64,000 nucleotides of DNA from Zeus faber (taxonomy: Eukaryota; Chordata; Actinopteri; Zeiformes; Zeidae), in contig OY482866.1 of NCBI GenBank assembly GCA_960531495.1, positions 15,730,725 through 15,794,724 of the forward strand, written 5' to 3'. The translations under genes and the position numbers were made by a program. The notes beneath the pieces are model-generated. The model was not told where the DNA came from and did no database searches. It saw only the letters and a list, made by a program, of their open reading frames with translations. This document shows, piece after piece, positions 1 to 10,349 of this stretch; positions within the stretch are counted from its first letter, which is position 1, and the number at the start of each line of letters is the position of its first letter.

Positions 1-2
1 CA

Positions 3-455
3 GTAACTGCGGTTCAGGTTAAAGGTTCTCCTACCTGCTACCATTTATCACATAGCGTTTGGGCGCCAAAGGAAGAGGCACCTCGATCACAGAGCAGAGA
101 TGTTGAAAGCTCTAGAGAGCCAACAGAAGCTGCAGACACAGTAGAGGTTCATGAGGACCTCCAAGGTCAAGACCCAGAAGAAGGGATTGACGATGATGTG
201 GGTGTGCATGATGAATTTAAGCACACTTTTGATGATCTCAGGGACAAATTGTCAGTCCCTGAGCAAGAGAGACACTTTGGTGACATTGATTCACAACATG
301 TCCCAGAAACAACAAAGTCTAACTCCAGAGAGTATGAGTCGTCAAAGACTCCAGAGGGCGGTGATACCTCTCCAGGAGAATACACAGACCCAGTTGGGCC
401 AAGTAGTCCAAAACCAACCCGAAAAAGAGTTAGACCAAAGCAATACGAGGACTAG
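3..455 (+). pseudogene. ERV pol, C-terminal end (integrase tail), partial
   Basis: An open frame enters from the left window edge and runs to a stop at 453-455. Its first residues (AVQVKGSPTCYHLSHSVW) match the small C-terminal DNA-binding part of class-I retroviral integrases, in which a Val-x-Val-x-Gly stretch is followed by Thr-x-(Trp/Tyr)-His. About 125 residues then follow that are rich in Glu, Asp, Ser and Pro and end in a basic cluster (PTRKRVRPKQYED). Reverse transcriptase and the catalytic integrase core would lie left of the window. The end of the frame overlaps the beginning of the env-like frame that starts near 151 in another phase, as is usual for simple retroviruses. No break is seen in this short stretch, but the element as a whole is defective (see env). 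Confidence 0.75.
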
Positions 456-2710
456 GGTTGAAGTGACTTTGGGAAGGGCAGTTCAGCTGCCATGTACTGT
501 AAATGTAGTAGATGGAACAATGGTGGAACTATTCCCCCTAAATGGAAAAATGTGCATGGTGAAGACATAGTGCTAACAGGACCTGATGATAGCAGTGGGC
601 CTCGCAGTCTAGGAAAGTTTATGTTGCAGAATGGGAGGAGATGGGTTAAAGTTCAAGATGACTGTTCGCTTGTCATAGGAAATGTCATGTGGGAAGATCA
701 AGGAGAATATACATGCACATATTTCGATCCAGAGTTTAAACATTTCCCAAGGCAAAATTATTGGGAATCAGGATATAGAACTCGGAAAATAATGCTTGTA
801 GTAAAAGGTCTGGACACTAAAGAAATAAGTACGATTGCTCAAGAAGTTCAAATACAATCGGTCACACCAAAGGTGACGGTTGGACCGATGAAATCTATTA
901 CCTTAGCTCGAAGAATAACTAGTAACATTAACGTATCATCGCCAGTTACCACTCTGGCTACAACATTGGCAGAAAAGGATGTTACAACAATGAGGATGAC
1001 AACTTCTATGTTTGTGACTCCTGGTAAACATACAAGTGAGGTTGGGAGAATGAGATCTACCACCAATAAAATAATGATGACTTTTTCGGTGTCTACGAAG
1101 TCTGTAGATAAGGCACTGACACCTATCACTACATCGTCATCATTTAAGAAGTTGGTAAATATAACTCAGAAGACTATGGCGAAGTTGGAAATTATTTTGA
1201 ACACTGGCAAGGAGAGCTCTGTAATTAGAGAGACAATTGCAGAGGAGATTGATAGAGATTCAGGTGAAATAGTTCAGACGAGTATGTCGAATGGGGTAAA
1301 TGATTTTATTGAAGCGGAATGGACATCAAAAGACCTGACTGAACCTCTTCATGCTTTACAGAAGCGAGAAACATGGTCGAAAGCATATGGGTTTGATTCC
1401 TCGGTGCTGCAAGTAGCAGATCCGTGGGCAAATAGAAATCTGTGGTTCCAACAGATAACTCACTCCGTTAGAATGACTACTAATTTGAATTGTCTGTGTG
1501 TGGTGAGAGTGCCAGCTCCAGGCACATGGCCTTCAATTCTAGACACGGTACCGGAACCATTGACGCCTGAATGTCAAAGTAATGCATTATCATGGTTACT
1601 ATTCAAACAACAAGCAGCGAATGAAAGATGGATGGCTCTGTCGGTCAATCTATTTAGACCTGGACATAGGTGTTCCTGGTTGAATTAATTATCATATTTA
1701 AATCTTCTTGACAAGTATGAAGATGTTAAAACAGCAATACCTGATGCTATGGAAGTGACACCTGCGAAAGGTAGAGCTTGTTTTTGTTCAAATGATACTC
1801 ATGGTGGAGATGGTATGTTTATGGGGATATCAGCATGTGAAAGTTACATGATGCAATTTGGACAAAGTACACAAAGTACGGTTGATGACACATATACAGT
1901 GACCTTTCATGCACCGCAGCGTCGACAGGGTAAAGCTTTAAGAGTAAAGAATCAAACCTTACCGGGTAATGTGACTATAGGAACATTTAAAGATATTTGG
2001 TGGGTATGTGATGATAAAGCATACTTATTTCTGCCGTATGGGTGGATTGGATGTTGCTATATGGCACAGTTGAAACTTCCTTATGATGTTTTTGTCATCC
2101 GGAAGGGACAAGATCCAGATGAAGGTAACTCTACAAAGAATGCTGAAAGTAGGAAGAAAAGAGACTTGGCACAGTTTCACAATTTGGAGTCTTATCATTG
2201 GAGGATATCTTTAGAGAAAAATGGGCTATAGGATTGTTTCCATGGTATGGGGTCACATTCTTAGCTGATCATATTGATAATATCACATACGTACAGTATA
2301 CCCTCCAAGGGTTTGCAAATGAGACCATAAGAGGTTTTGAATATTTGTCAAACGCCCAGAGGAGTCATCGATTGACGTTGCTGAAACACGACATGGCTCT
2401 TGATTATACTTTGGCCAAACAAGGTGGCCTTTGCGCGGCTTTAAATCTAACCGGAGATGCCTGTTATACGTTGATCCCTGATGTTGCCGATAACATGACG
2501 AATGTCATAGATGCGTTGAAACGCATCAAGTATGCCTGTGGGCCATCAGAAGGAGCAGGGTGGTCAGCCAATGTTCAGTTGCAAGATAAATTAGGACCAC
2601 TAGGAGCTGAAGTAGTTCAGGTTCTGGGGGCTGCTCTGCTATCACTGTGTGTGATGTTTTGTTTTTGTACGGTGTTGTTGACCTTTGCAAAGACCATGAT
2701 ATTGAGATAG
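151..2710 (+). pseudogene. ERV envelope (env), broken, with Ig-like domain
   Basis: Remnant of a retroviral envelope glycoprotein, in life a surface/transmembrane fusion protein. Several frames must be followed: one opens at 151 with a hydrophobic leader-like stretch (MMWVCMMNLSTLLM), a second carries 492-1688, the same frame resumes after a stop at 1686-1688 and ends at 2231, and a third covers 2198-2710. The breaks are therefore a frame change near 490-570, an in-frame stop at 1686 and a frame change near 2200-2230. In order I see an Ig-like domain (about 450-800), a Thr/Ser/Met-rich stalk, a Cys-rich SU part, a furin-type site (RKKR, about 2152-2163), a fusion-peptide-like stretch, a heptad region with the class-I-type pattern LDxxxAxxGGxC, a C-x9-C pair rather than CX6CC, and a C-terminal membrane segment. 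It is followed by a polypurine tract and an LTR. Cannot encode a full envelope as it stands. Confidence 0.8.
448..800 (+). other. Ig-like V-type domain in the env remnant
   Basis: The first conserved Cys lies in VTLGRAVQLPC (about 460-495). The second lies in MWEDQGEYTCTYFD (about 688-727), which fits the Asp/Glu-x-Gly-x-Tyr-x-Cys pattern before the second Cys of V-set Ig folds. A Trp (PPKW, about 533-546) sits where the core Trp is expected, and the Cys-Cys spacing of about 75 residues suits a V-set. The two halves are in different frames, so the domain is interrupted as it now stands. An Ig fold near the N-terminus is not a standard part of class-I retroviral envelopes. It could be a captured host domain or a lineage-specific receptor-binding domain of similar fold. 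Confidence 0.6.
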
Positions 2711-2888
2711 GTTGGAATTGTAATGCCGGGAGAAAATGTTTAGATGCCACTATTGGGTGGTAATGACGTCAGTGAAGATGAGGAGGAAATGGTGATGAAG
2801 GAGGAGCTAACACTAGTAGAGAAATATCCACTCTGAATATCTGATTCTGTCATATACTCAAGTCTATTTTAACTGAGAAAATGCATGG

Positions 2889-2909
2889 ACAAAGGAGGGG
2901 AAAGGAAAA
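2889..2909 (+). promoter_or_regulatory. Polypurine tract of the ERV
   Basis: A run of almost pure purines (AAAGGAGGGGAAAGGAAAA) ends one base before the TG that opens the putative 3' LTR. This is the plus-strand primer position of retroviruses and fixes the left LTR boundary. Confidence 0.7.
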
Positions 2910-3834
2910 TGTTAATCATATATTTGAATAATGTTAAGGTATAATGCAAAAAGGAAATTATTATACTGTATTTGAAGTGTGTATTACATATTGGCAGGTG
3001 AATTTTTCTTTCAGGACCAGTCTGAGGGTGGCTGTGTCCGGAGATCCTAACAGCCTAATGGACTTGAAAACTCAAACATGGACATTCAAAAATGGAGGAT
3101 GAAAATGGACGATGGACCCTGAATAAGGACATCATGATCAGGAGTGTCGAGTGAAATATAATTAAAAGTGGATGGTGTTAAAAAGCAACAGTTCAATACA
3201 TACATATGTGTTATTCATGTTTTTATAATATTGGAGTTTGTTTATTACAATGTAACCTGTATTATTGATGAAAAGTCTGTACTCTACAGTAGATATTTTT
3301 AGCAAGACATATTACTTTGATTTAGTATTGTTTTCTTTGAAGTTTTCTGTAACAGGGTGAAATGGATATATTGGGACCTCAGGTGTTTTATTTTTTGTGG
3401 GTTTTGAGGGACATTGATTATAGGCAGGGACAGGTTCACTGGAGGGTCCGATGGGTCGACCAGCCTGAATTTGGACAAAATTTTGTTTCATTTCTGAGGT
3501 GCTGAATGTATGCATTTATATGTAACATCCTGTACAGTTTTCTAAACCCTTCTTCTTTGCGGTTAATTGATTTGGAGTGCAATAGGTGGTTGCCTGGTGA
3601 AATATGACCTGTGACCTATGTAGGGGAACCAAATGGTCAATGTTGTCTTTGGGCAAGCATAAAAGACTCACCCGAGTTTCATTCGAGAGAGAATCCAGCC
3701 GGCTCGGTTCTCTCCTGGACGTCCTAGGCAAGTCTGGTCTGATGCTGTTCTTTTGTAATAAACCTATTATTTTACTCAAGTCAGCGTCAGCGGTCACTCC
3801 TTTATCAACATATCAAATTCATCAAGAAACTACA
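2910..3834 (+). mobile_element. 3' LTR of the ERV (about 925 bp)
   Basis: The LTR begins with TGTTAATC directly after the polypurine tract and is taken to end with ACTACA at 3834, where sequence changes abruptly to the hAT transposon. It contains a CATAAAAG box near 3658 and an AATAAA signal at 3757-3762, about 75 bp before the proposed end, a normal U3-R-U5 order. The 5' LTR lies outside the window, so LTR-LTR identity and target duplication cannot be checked. The region 2711-2889 between env and the LTR shows no gene. Confidence 0.7.
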
Positions 3835-5679
3835 ATATGTAGGTAGAGCCAAAGAGAACCAACATCTTCTGAGCATGTCTCCTCATGTTTGGAAAGTTCT
3901 CCTCCTTAAGAGAAGGGTAGAAATCCAGCAGAGATCCTGACTTAAAGTGCTCTGCCAGTACTGCATCAGAGTATCATCATCACTGGGTGCATTATCCACA
4001 CTGCAGGTAAAGGGAGAGGAAATCATATGCATTTCATCCTCGATTGTTCTGAGATCTTCAAATCGCTTTGAAAACTCACCATGCAATGCTTCTAACATGG
4101 ATGAGTACCTGCGGAGGTGATCAGCTAAGGTGTGACTTCTTTCAGGGTTTGCATGTGAGTGAGAGTGTTGCTCTCCAGTTGGCTTGAAAGAAACTGCATC
4201 TTTCTCATGAAAGCCTTCACCAGGCTGTGCATTTCATGAACAAAAAAGCCCTTGCCTTGCAGTTTGGTGTTCAGTTCATTCATCAGTGCAGTCACATCAA
4301 CAGCAAATGCAAAATTTGCCATCCAGTCCTCATCTGAGAGCTCTGGGGTGTCTTTGCCTTTCTTCTCACAAAACTCTTGAATCTCTGCTTTCAGGTCCCA
4401 AACTCTTTTTAGCACTTTGCCCAGGCTGAGCCATCTGATAGCTGTGTGGTAGCCAATGTCACTTTGCTCAGTCTCATGCTCCTCCAAAAGTGTGACAAAC
4501 TGTCTGTGATTCAACGCCCGTGCCTGATGAAGTTTACTGTTTTAGTAACAACATCAATAACATGGTTAATTTTTAGCACTGACTTGCACAACACATGTTG
4601 ATGTATAATACAATGCAAAAATACCAATTTCTGATCTGCATCGATTTCAGTCACTTTATCTTGCATATGTTTCAAAAGTCTGACATTTTTCCCTGTAAGA
4701 TTTGGACAACCGTCCATTGTGACACCTGCCAGTCTGTCCCATTTCAATCCCAGGGTGTCCATGCACGCATTTACCTCCGTAAAAAGATCACTCCCTGTCG
4801 TCGTCCCTTTCATCGACCGCATTGCTGCCAGCTCCTCTGTAATCTTGAAGTCCGTTATCCCACGGACAAATATAAGTAGCTGGGCTGTGTCGCGGACATC
4901 ACAGCTCTCGTCCAAAGACAAGGAAAAAAAGTCAAAACTTGCAGCTGAAGCTCCAGATTCCCCGCAATTTCCTCGATCCTTCTCGTCACGGTTTGCCTGG
5001 ACAGCGGGACTTGCTTAAATGCCCTTTTTTTTTCAGGGCATATTAGTACTGCAGAGTCCACCAAGCACTCTTTAACAAACTCCCCCTCCGAGAATGGCTT
5101 ACTGTTTTTGGCGATTTTGTGGGATATCACAAAGCTGGTCTTGGTTGCTGCATCCCTTAATGTGTGAAGCTTGGTAAAAAAGCCTTTCTGCTTTTGCAGC
5201 TTAGCTAGCAAAGCTTCCGATGTCCGCGCCCTTTCAGAATCAGTCAAGTTTTTGTATTTCTCTGCGTGTTTCGACCCGTAATGCCAACTCAAATTGTAGT
5301 CCTTAAACACGGCGATCTGCTCCCCGCAAACTAAACACACGGCTTTACCTCCGACTTCAGTAACTAAATTCTTAGCAGTCCAATTTTTGTTGAAAAGCCT
5401 GCATATGGCATCTCCCTTTATTTTTTTAGCATGCGGGGATATTTTTCAGGGCTAAAGTCGTCTTGTGACCTGCTTGTGAGAACAATCCAATCATGCGCAC
5501 GTCTTGATATATGTATTGCGTCATTATGTACGTGAATAAAAAACAACTTCAAAATAAAAGCAATGCAGCTTTCGTCCATGTATGAAGTAAAATTAGAAAA
5601 TATGTTTATTTTGTAATTTCCAATTAACCTTACACTGGCCGGTCAGAGTCAACCAAATGCCGTACAATGCCCAGGTCTG
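3835..5679 (-). mobile_element. hAT DNA transposon with broken transposase
   Basis: Minus-strand fragments encode a hAT-type transposase of the kind also found in GTF2IRD2-like and ZBED-like proteins. An N-terminal BED-like finger has Cys-x2-Cys (CLVCGE) and a His pair (HYGSKH) near 5340-5260. The central part has MSLDESCDVRDTAQL and VTMDGCPNLTGKN (4920-4700) and the later part IRWLSLGKVLKRVW (about 4450-4400). The reading frame changes near 4900, 4512 and 4110, so no intact transposase remains. The terminal repeat at the right edge reads CAGACCTGGGCATT on the minus strand (ending at 5679), a hAT/Charlie-like end. The other end is missing because the ERV LTR abuts internal transposon sequence at 3835; the rest should lie left of the ERV. 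The element lies inside an L2 LINE. Confidence 0.8.
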
Positions 5680-6890
5680 ATCTTCACTTAGATCTAAATG
5701 AATTAAGATTGCACTATCCCCCCTGTCAGCTGCTAAAAGGATAGCGTTGGTTTCTTTGAGGAGGGTAGTTTCTGTGCTATGTAAAGCTCTAAAACCAGAC
5801 TGGAATTTCCAAAGATGTTATTATGACACATAAAAGCCAAAAGCTTGGTTGGTACCACCTTCTCTAAATACTTTGAAAGAAATGGAAGTTTAGAAATGGG
5901 CCTAAAATTGTTAAGAACAGAGGGATGAAGGTTAGGTTTCTTTATAAGAGGATGGACCACAGCATGTTTAAGTGCAGAAGGAAAAATGTATTTTTCCAGC
6001 GAGCTTTTCATAACAGATAATATACTGGGTCCAATTGTGTCAATCACCTCTTTAAGAAATGTAGTGGGGACAACATCAAGGCCACACATGGTTGATTTCA
6101 TGTGGGATAGATTTTCAAGTAAAAATGATAGTGACACAGTTTCAAAAATGGCTAAAATACATTTTCTGTCCTATATTCTCAGCATTTTTCACAAAAAAGT
6201 AACAAAAACCTCCTCACACATCTCTGGTGAGGCCTGAGTAAGATGGCAGGAGGAGGGGGTGATGACAGAGTCTATTACCTTAAATAAAATTCTTTGGTGG
6301 GAATGGTTTGCTATAATCAGGTTAGAGATGAAAGTTGCTCTTGCTTCTTTAACTGCCCTTTGATAATTGCGCATAGCATCTTTCCAGATCTCATAAAATA
6401 CGGTCAAACCACTCTTCTTCCATTTCCATTCCTTGCTCCTACAGTCTCTCTTTAGGTCCTGGGTGGATTCATTTAGCCAGGGGTGCAATGTTGTATTTGA
6501 CTTTTTGTCTTGAATTGGGCGACAGTCCAGGGCAGTCAGAAACGTCATTAAAATGGGAGACAAGCTCCTCTATGTAAAAATCTGGATAAAGGGCAGTTAA
6601 AGGGCAAAGCAACTGCACTAAAAAGCTCAGAAAAAGTTCTCCCTGACATCGAGTTAAAAACATGGCACTGGACAGGATTGTTGTAAGTGATAAAAAATTG
6701 GGACAAGACCACACTAAACAAAACCGCTTTGTTATAGGACACAGATATCCTTTGTCTCAATGTTTTTAGGGCTGAAACCACATTACAGTACTAAGTCAAA
6801 GGTGTGGCCCTTAGAATGTGTAGGTTCTTGTACTGCTTGAGTGAAGTTAAAAGAGTGAAGAACCTCCATAAAATCAGTAATGAAAGTCTG
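5680..6890 (-). mobile_element. L2-type LINE fragment, interrupted by the hAT
   Basis: Minus-strand pieces of a non-LTR retrotransposon. The linker before the reverse transcriptase is at 6563-6189 and the RT start at 6137-5735 (CGLDVVPTTFLKEVIDTIGP, then LIKKPNLHPSVLNNFRPISK). Reading on to 5680 gives ILLAADRG and IHLDLSED, the usual approach to the first RT catalytic motif, and then stops at the hAT terminal repeat. The hAT therefore jumped into the middle of the RT gene. Several frame changes make it inactive. The upstream part (6600-6890) is weakly recognisable. Confidence 0.75.
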
Positions 6891-7449
6891 GCTGGGGCAT
6901 GGCAGCAAGACCCGAAGAATGGGCTTCCACCGCCCTGATGTACCTTATATACCTTGGACCCCGAGGGATTAGCGACTGCTAAGGGAGGAGTATATGGTAC
7001 AACCAAAGAGGCTGTGGAGCAAAAGATGGAGGCATCGTCTCTGGAGAGATCCGAGACCGGATTGTAGGAAGGAGGAAGAGGTAGGTCCCCTGGAAGACGG
7101 CCCACGAGAATCAGCACTCAGCACAGGTGCGGATAAGAACCAAGAACAAAAAAAAAGGCAGGATAAGACCTAAGACCAGGGAAAAATCTGATAAAAAGAA
7201 GAAAGCATCCACTGAGACCAGCGGAAGAGAACCAGATAGGCTACCACCAAAGTTGACCCGAGAACTGGATGCAGTGAGGAGAAACACTCCAGGATGGATG
7301 GAAGGATTAGACGACATTTTCTCCACTCTGAGTAAAGGAGGTGGTGGAGGGAAGTAGCGAAGGCCTCTGGCCTATGTGAAGAACTGTGGGAGGAAATGGC
7401 CAGGGTTCTGGAGTGGGAGCTACCGGATCGGCTGATGGACTTGCCCCTT
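6891..7449. other. Unassigned stretch, no gene recognised
   Basis: No recognisable protein domain. A 76-codon plus-strand frame at 7127-7357 (Lys-rich, ending GGGGGK) has no family resemblance that I recognise and no splice or promoter context. The stretch probably belongs to an older repeat. Confidence 0.3.
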
Positions 7450-7504
7450 CTTGGGGAGGTAGAAGAGGAGAATAAAATGTATTCTCTTCTTCTACCTCCC
7501 CAAG
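7450..7504. repeat. 55-bp near-perfect palindrome
   Basis: Two 25-bp arms (left beginning CTTGGGGAGGTAGAAG, right ending CTTCTACCTCCCCAAG) flank a 5-bp spacer (AAATG). Only one position in the arms fails to pair. TA-rich quasi-palindromic sequence follows directly. Confidence 0.9.
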
Positions 7505-7650
7505 TACTATATGTATATATAGTACTATATGCATATATAGTACAGCTATACACATATACACACACACACATATATATGTATATATATACACAGTATATAT
7601 ACACATACACATACATATATATATATATACACATACATACATATATATAT
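7505..7650. repeat. TA/CA-rich microsatellite, left part
   Basis: Impure (TA)n and (CA)n with short palindromes such as TACTATATGTATATATAGTA. It continues on the other side of the solo LTR at 8199. Confidence 0.9.
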
Positions 7651-8198
7651 TGTGAGAGAAAAATGCATACAATCAATTATTTTGAATGAGGACAAAGGCC
7701 TTTACCTCCAGAAGGGGGTTTTAAAACATTTGTCTCTGTTTCCCCAGGAACCCCCCAGAGTTTATATAAAGAGAAATGTTTTTGCACCCTACAATGTCAA
7801 TTCTAACATGAAAGAATCAGATCACATTTGGCTCTGTTTACCTTCTATGGAGATGAAGAAACTCAACAGGGGAGCCTAGAGGTGCATTGTCGTGCAATCC
7901 GCATCTGCCAGGTCAAGTTTGCAAGTCCCTGTGAATTTCACTGTCTGAGGGTAGCACCCAAGGAAACAGTTGGGGGACAAGACTTGTAAGGGACCTCTGA
8001 CCCAAGCCACCCCCTATTTTTTTGTATAAAGCCTGCTGTCTTCAGAAATCATATTAGATCGATCCCAGCGCTGCTTTGGAGCAGTACTGGATCATTCTCT
8101 TTCTTCTGCAGAATAAATATCTTGAATATTCTCAGTTGTTGTTTTCTTGTAGCGGGCAGATTAACCTCACTGATCTTTGCAGAATAATTTCCTTCACA
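7651..8198 (+). mobile_element. Solo LTR (548 bp) inside a microsatellite
   Basis: Begins TGTGAGAGAA and ends CCTTCACA, so the ends are an inverted TGTGA/TCACA pair. It contains TATAAA at 8025-8030 and AATAAA at 8112-8117 in the right order for U3, R and U5. ATAT flanks both sides (7647-7650 and 8199-8202) and may be a 4-bp target duplication, although the flanks are low complexity. No internal retroviral sequence is attached, so it is a solo LTR. Confidence 0.75.
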
Positions 8199-8239
8199 AT
8201 ATACACATGCATATATACACATATACTGTATACATATAT

Positions 8240-8337
<98 letters not shown>
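8199..8337. repeat. (TA)n microsatellite, right part
   Basis: About 80 bp of pure TA (roughly 8243-8325) framed by CA-rich ends. Open frames across it on both strands are repeat artefacts. Confidence 0.95.
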
Positions 8338-9245
8338 CGATACGACCTTTACTAACGGACTACCCACAGGTGGTCTGTCAGCTGTTGATAGTAGTCCAGT
8401 TCTGTGCCACTAGCAATCACAGGCTTGGACGGGGACCCGAACACCAGGTCCGCAGGCGTCTGAGGTTCCTGCCCGAACATGAATGCGTACACCGGCTTGA
8501 CTCCTGCACAGCAATTCAGTAGGACCACATAACGAGGGTCAAGGGCAGGTGGTGGTCCCAGTCCCGCTAGTGTCGGCTAGTGAGGATGGCCAGCTGAGTT
8601 GCCAGTGTTCAGTTGAGGCGCTCAACCAGCCCATCGTCGTCCTCGTCTTGCTCACCCCCAGCCACCTGCACACCTCATCGAACTCCTGGGACTCAAATGG
8701 CCACCCCTGGTCACTGTGAAGCTCAGCAGGAACCCTGAAACGGGCAAACATCTCCTCCACCAGCTTCTCCGCCATTGTAGCTGTGTTCTGATCTGGCACA
8801 GGGTACGCCTCGGGCCACTGAGTGAAATAATCCATGGTGACAAGGACTTAGCAGTTATCGGAGTCAGTGACAGGGAAGGGGCCAAGGATGTCCAACCAAA
8901 TACGCTCCACTGGGGCCCTCCCCAAGTACTGCTGCAAGGGGGCATTGGAACTCTGGGAGCGTCCCTTCTGAGCTGTACAGAGGTCGCAGCAGTGCACGTG
9001 TAGCTCAACATCCTGTCAGTACCCCAGCCAGTAGAACTGTCGACAGAGACGGTGAAGGGTCTTAGAGTTCCTGTAGTGCCCCTTCCTCGCACAGGGCCAC
9101 CAGAAGAGGGCGTCGGTGTTACCATGCTGACGTCCTGGCCGGGGCTGGACCTCAAGGTCATATCCCTGTAGGACCTCCAGCCACCGGGCTAGGGACACGC
9201 GTGCAAGCGGCGAGGCAAACACTGAGTGGAGCGAGCCGGAAACGT
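8338..9245 (-). mobile_element. Ty3/gypsy pol fragment (RNase H end and integrase)
   Basis: On the minus strand the order is the RNase H end (LARWLEVLQGYDLEVQ, about 9190), the integrase zinc-finger region (KGHYRNSKTLHRLCRQFYWLGY), a first catalytic-Asp segment (ERIWLDILGPFPVTDSDN, about 8900), then MDYFTQWPEAYPVPDQ and LHSDQG with the second Asp (about 8720). Downstream is the usual C-terminal stretch with FGQEPQTPADLVFG (about 8440). Frame changes and at least one stop break it. Gag, protease, RT and both LTRs are absent, so this is an isolated inactive fragment. Confidence 0.85.
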
Positions 9246-9514
9246 CATGGCGGCAGAGCGCCTAAACTCCGCAATTCTGGACTAGTTCCCAGAAAGTAGA
9301 GTAGTTTGCCAGAGAGCAATTCATTTCTTCTCTTTTTGGCCCACGAGTAGCCTTTTGTTCAAAATTATTAAAAGAGCTACCAAAATTATGTCAGCTGTTT
9401 GGGACAGCTCTGGACATGTACTTTTAGAGGGGTGGGGTCAGGGGTGGGAGCGCCACTTAAAATTACCTACCATATAATTCAGGGCTTTGCAAATATAGAT
9501 ATACATAAATTCTG
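9246..9514. other. Intergenic, nothing recognised
   Basis: No coding frame, RNA gene or repeat is recognised between the gypsy fragment and the left edge of duplicated block A. Confidence 0.4.
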
Positions 9515-10212
9515 GGGTGAGGTGGGCACCACACACTGACTCTGGTTACCTTCTCCTCTCACAAAGGGTCCTCTATCCTTTTGTAGGCTGCTACCATGAT
9601 TGTTGATCTGGCCCAGCTTGGTTCTCCACGTTTTCAGCCTCCACTGGTGGATATACCTGTTTTCCACAGTGATCCTCAAGTGGTAGCCTTTCCTAGCTGG
9701 GTGTTGCCCTCTTCTATGGCTCCCTCCAGTGGTTTGACCTGAGGGAACACCACAGCACCTATAAAAGATACCCTCTGTCATGATCTAATGCTAACCCTAA
9801 CCCTAACCCTGTTCTTGTTATGGTTTATTCTGTTCCTTGTTGTTATCCTTCTCTCCCTAGTCTATGTAGTGTTGTGTTCCACCTGTCCTGGTATCTCCTT
9901 GTGTTCTCTCGCGGTCTCTCTCTTTACTGTACCTCCCATTCTCTCTTTGCCTCCTCCATTTCCTGTGCTCCCTTGGTTGTCTTGCAAATGTCCTCTTTGT
10001 TTTTCCCCTCAGCTCTGTCTCGTCTCGCCATTACTTCAATATATTTAGTTTGTCACCCCCAGTCAGTCCGTGGCGGTCATACCCTGCGCGTGCTGTGGCC
10101 TGCATGCCCTGCAATATTTGAAGTTTCTTCGGTAAAGATACTTTTGCTTGAGCATTTCCTGCCTGAGTCTCTGTGTGTGCTGCATTTGGGTTCACCAGAC
10201 AGCGTCTTGACA
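9515..10212 (+). repeat. LTR-like repeat, copy A
   Basis: A plus-oriented LTR-like repeat shared with 29075-29625. It has a TATAAAAG box near 9759, a stretch beginning TGTCATGAT at 9777, and an end reading GGGTTCACCAGACAGCG then TTGACA near 10212, a 3' end often seen in fish gypsy-type LTRs. Copy A has about 120 bp more pyrimidine-rich sequence than copy B, and a short telomere-like run (CTAACCCTAACCCTAACCC, near 9789) that B lacks. It lies just downstream of gene A's poly(A) signal. Confidence 0.5.
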
Positions 10213-10337
10213 CACTCACATATTTCAAGAAAGGAATGCCAATGAAGAGGGATTTGGAAAAGGGTGTGGTCGGTAAAAAAAAAAGTCTCCACGACAAATG
10301 AAAAATGCACACATCTTGCAAATTGTCAAATACAGCT

Positions 10338-10343
10338 TTTATT
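10338..10343 (-). terminator. Poly(A) signal of ACOT/BAAT copy A
   Basis: AATAAA on the minus strand, followed by sequence with a GT-rich stretch. The same motif and flanks stand downstream of copy B at 29747-29752. In copy A the distance from the stop codon (about 1.03 kb) is lengthened by a solo LTR. Confidence 0.6.
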
Positions 10344-10349
10344 TGGTAG

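Noticed and set aside
7170..7689. Frames rich in Tyr/Ile/Val over 7.2-7.7 kb and 8.05-8.5 kb
   Set aside because: They translate TA/CA microsatellite and the palindrome on both strands.
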